Assembly (NCBI GenBank): GCA_022385805.1
Contig: MU277681.1
Coordinates: 196,160 to 260,159 of the forward strand
DNA length: 64,000 nucleotides
Direction: 5' to 3'
Source of the DNA: Pilatotrama ljubarskyi
Taxonomy: Eukaryota; Basidiomycota; Agaricomycetes; Polyporales; Polyporaceae
The notes beneath the pieces were generated by a model. That model was not told where the DNA came from, searched no databases, and saw nothing but the letters and a program-made list of their open reading frames with translations. The translations under genes were made by a program, and so were the position numbers. Below are positions 62,190 through 64,000 of the stretch, one piece after another (position 1 is the first letter of the stretch; each line of letters starts with the position of its first letter).

Positions 62190-62821
62190 GAAGTAAACGA
62201 AGGAAGACAGAATGTGTACTGTATAGCGCGGGGAGCTTGTTCAACGTTTCAACGTTGACCGCACTGATGCTCTGGCAGCCAAGACCTTGGCGCGTGCCGG
62301 TATTTGAAAGAGCTTTGTACCACGTGGGACGTGCCCTATCACGTGACCGCGTAATGACAGAGACTCAAGAGTGAGCGCCTACGAATTCGTCTCCACTGTA
62401 CGGACCGTGCTGATCTCGAGGTAGGTGGTAAACATACCATCTGTGCTGCAATGCTCCATGAGCCATATTGCGTCCTTTTACCCCGAGCTGTGATGGTGCC
62501 ATGGACGCTTATCTGAGAACTTGAAGAGGAGCGGCAGAATAGCTATATCCATGACACCTACGCGATGAGCGGGTCGGAAGAATTGCAGGACTCTTGCAGC
62601 GTTTAGCCTAAAGTATGATTAGGGGACGAGAAACCATCTAGCTTTCATTGACCGTTATTTCCTTTGTTCCAACTTCCCCCTCCTAGCGTTCTGGCCGATG
62701 GTTGGCTATATGCGAACACTGCCATAGGCCCCCAGCAGAGCCGTACTCGGCTGGCAGGCTTTTCCATGGGGTTGAAGAGCGTGTGGCTATGACTCTAGGA
62801 CATATAGGCCTCCACTGAGAT
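62190..62821. other. Intergenic, no supportable gene
   Basis: About 630 bp between the convergent UreG gene and the right-edge hypothetical gene. Nothing recognised. Confidence 0.4.
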
Positions 62822-63899
62822 CTAATGTTCGTAAGTACATTCTGCTATTACTTGCTGGCACAGCCAGGTCTAACAAAGAGACGGCTGATCGAACTCTTCT
62901 CTGTGTCCCTTGTTGCCAGTAGGTCGCCGTATACAGGACCCCTTCGAACTCGGGTGGATTCTTCTGCATACCTGGCCCAAACGTGACCACTCATCTGGCG
63001 GGACAATCACATCGCAGTTCTCCCCATCCAGCCTTGACAAAAGTGCTCGCACTCGCACTCTATATCCAAGCCCTCTATTCACCAGCTGCTGACTGAGGAT
63101 AGACAACGCACATATCGCTTCGGCATGGAAGAAAAGATCCTCGAGATCCCTACGAGGAAGTGATGGGCTCTTTTGTGCCTGCACCAGCCACAGAGGACGA
63201 GCCTGTTGGCATGTACAACCATCTGAATTTTTGCGCCGATCGCCAACACGCCGGAGGCCGCTATGTCTGAATCGTCGGTGCGAGGGCTACATCCTCTATA
63301 CGTCTGCTACGGCACTTACGTCTTCGTTCAGAGAACTATGCTCAACTCTGGCTGGCTCTGCATGAATTTGTGACGTGCGCTACGCGACACAAGGGCGACG
63401 GCGACTCGAATGTCAAACCCGTGGAGACAGTCGAGGGCGGTCTTATGCTTCTGGGGACACGCCCTCCAATACAGACGGGACGAATTGGTCGATTATCGAG
63501 CTCTGTATCGAGTGCAAGACAGAAGCGGTTCAACACGTTCGGATAGACCAAGGGATTAACTTTCAACTCCACTCGTTGCAACCCGACACACTTTGAAGGC
63601 AAGATCTCTTGGGCCAACTCATGTCGCACACGGTGCTCGTCTTCGACAATCAACACAGCACACATCAATTTACCCTCGTTGGTAACGATGATGCCTAAGG
63701 AAGCACGATCAAGCCTCGATACCATAAGCACACCGTACCCCACGTTCGTCTGGAGGAGAGAGACAAGCTGAAGAAGAGAGCGGCGAAGCTTGTCGCTCAC
63801 AATGAAGTCCTCAAGTTGTTCAAAGCGTACGTTACTATTAGCAGGCTGAAGGACCTCAAGTTGAACCGGATGGGTCACAGGGCAGCCATTGCCCGACAA
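62822..63899 (-). CDS. Hypothetical protein, family not recognised
   Basis: Exon-like pieces on the minus strand are MSGNGCPVTHPVQLEVLQPA (possible start 63899), then FEQLEDFIVSDKLRRSLLQL and MVSRLDRASLGIIVTNEGKL with MCAVLIVEDEHRVRHELAQE, and VELKVNPLVYPNVLNRFCLA. Then comes a gap, and QAQKSPSLPRRDLEDLFFHA with RGLGYRVRVRALLSRLD and IVPPDEWSRLGQ. From there a clean GT-AG intron (GTATGC...TTGTTAG) leads to TWLCQQVIAECTYEH and a stop at 62822-62824. The coherent, protein-like exons suggest a real gene of about 300 residues, but the junctions around 63180-63400 are not resolved and an upstream exon may lie beyond the window. No domain was recognised. Confidence 0.5.
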
Positions 63900-64000
63900 G
63901 GTTCCCGACCAGCTCCCTAGAGAATACCGTTGGCGATGACGAGTGTATTGTGGGGACGAGGCGCTGCTGTACTAGGAGGGCTCGGATCCAAGAGGAGGCG

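Overview
The window is nuclear DNA from a filamentous fungus, almost certainly an Agaricomycete (mushroom/polypore-type basidiomycete). The evidence is dense coding, genes cut by many short (about 45-70 nt) GT-AG introns with CTGAC/CTAAC-like branch sites, GC-rich coding exons, short and often divergent intergenic spaces, and family content typical of the group (DUF6534-like membrane proteins, an LCIAQA-type 7TM protein, a questin-oxidase-like DUF4243 protein, an F-box protein, a hAT element). Exon structures were worked out by hand from frame continuity, splice signals and family motifs; gene ends are firmer than individual exon borders.

Left third (0.4-23.5 kb) is a conserved housekeeping block: RIO1 kinase (-), a small multi-pass membrane protein (+), an M3 thimet/saccharolysin-type oligopeptidase (+), a tiny UBA-like protein (+), a universal-stress-protein-domain protein (+), the mitochondrial RNA-processing factor PET127 (-), the small GTPase ARL8 (+), the proteasome ubiquitin receptor RPN13 (-), an F-box/LRR-like protein (+), a short SCOC/Slo1-like coiled-coil protein (-) and the DNA-repair ATPase RAD50 (+). 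Several pairs are divergent and share 200-430 bp promoters.

At 23.8-26.3 kb lies a stack of nested transposons: an outer inverted-repeat element, a 1,657-bp hAT element inside it (perfect 16-bp TIRs, 8-bp TSD, only a C-terminal transposase remnant), and a 374-bp MITE inserted in the outer element's right end (8-bp TSD). A gene-poor stretch of about 2.6 kb follows.

The middle (28.9-49 kb) is an accessory region: an NRPS-like adenylation domain fused to membrane helices and a reductase-like C-terminus with no carrier domain, a short-chain dehydrogenase, an LCIAQA-type 7TM protein, a pRiA4b ORF-3-fold protein, a questin-oxidase-like (DUF4243) protein, a DUF6534-like membrane protein and a DHA-type MFS transporter. 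Synthetase, oxidoreductases and exporter together make this a candidate specialised-metabolite locus, although no product can be inferred.

The right end (50-64 kb) returns to conserved genes: the spliceosomal DEAH helicase PRP2/DHX16 (-), an epoxide-hydrolase-like alpha/beta hydrolase (+), a second M3 oligopeptidase (-), then a rearranged stretch holding a frameshifted, intron-retaining fragment of the PRP2 gene between two copies of an unrelated approximately 430-bp repeat, the urease accessory GTPase UreG (+), and an unrecognised gene at the right edge.
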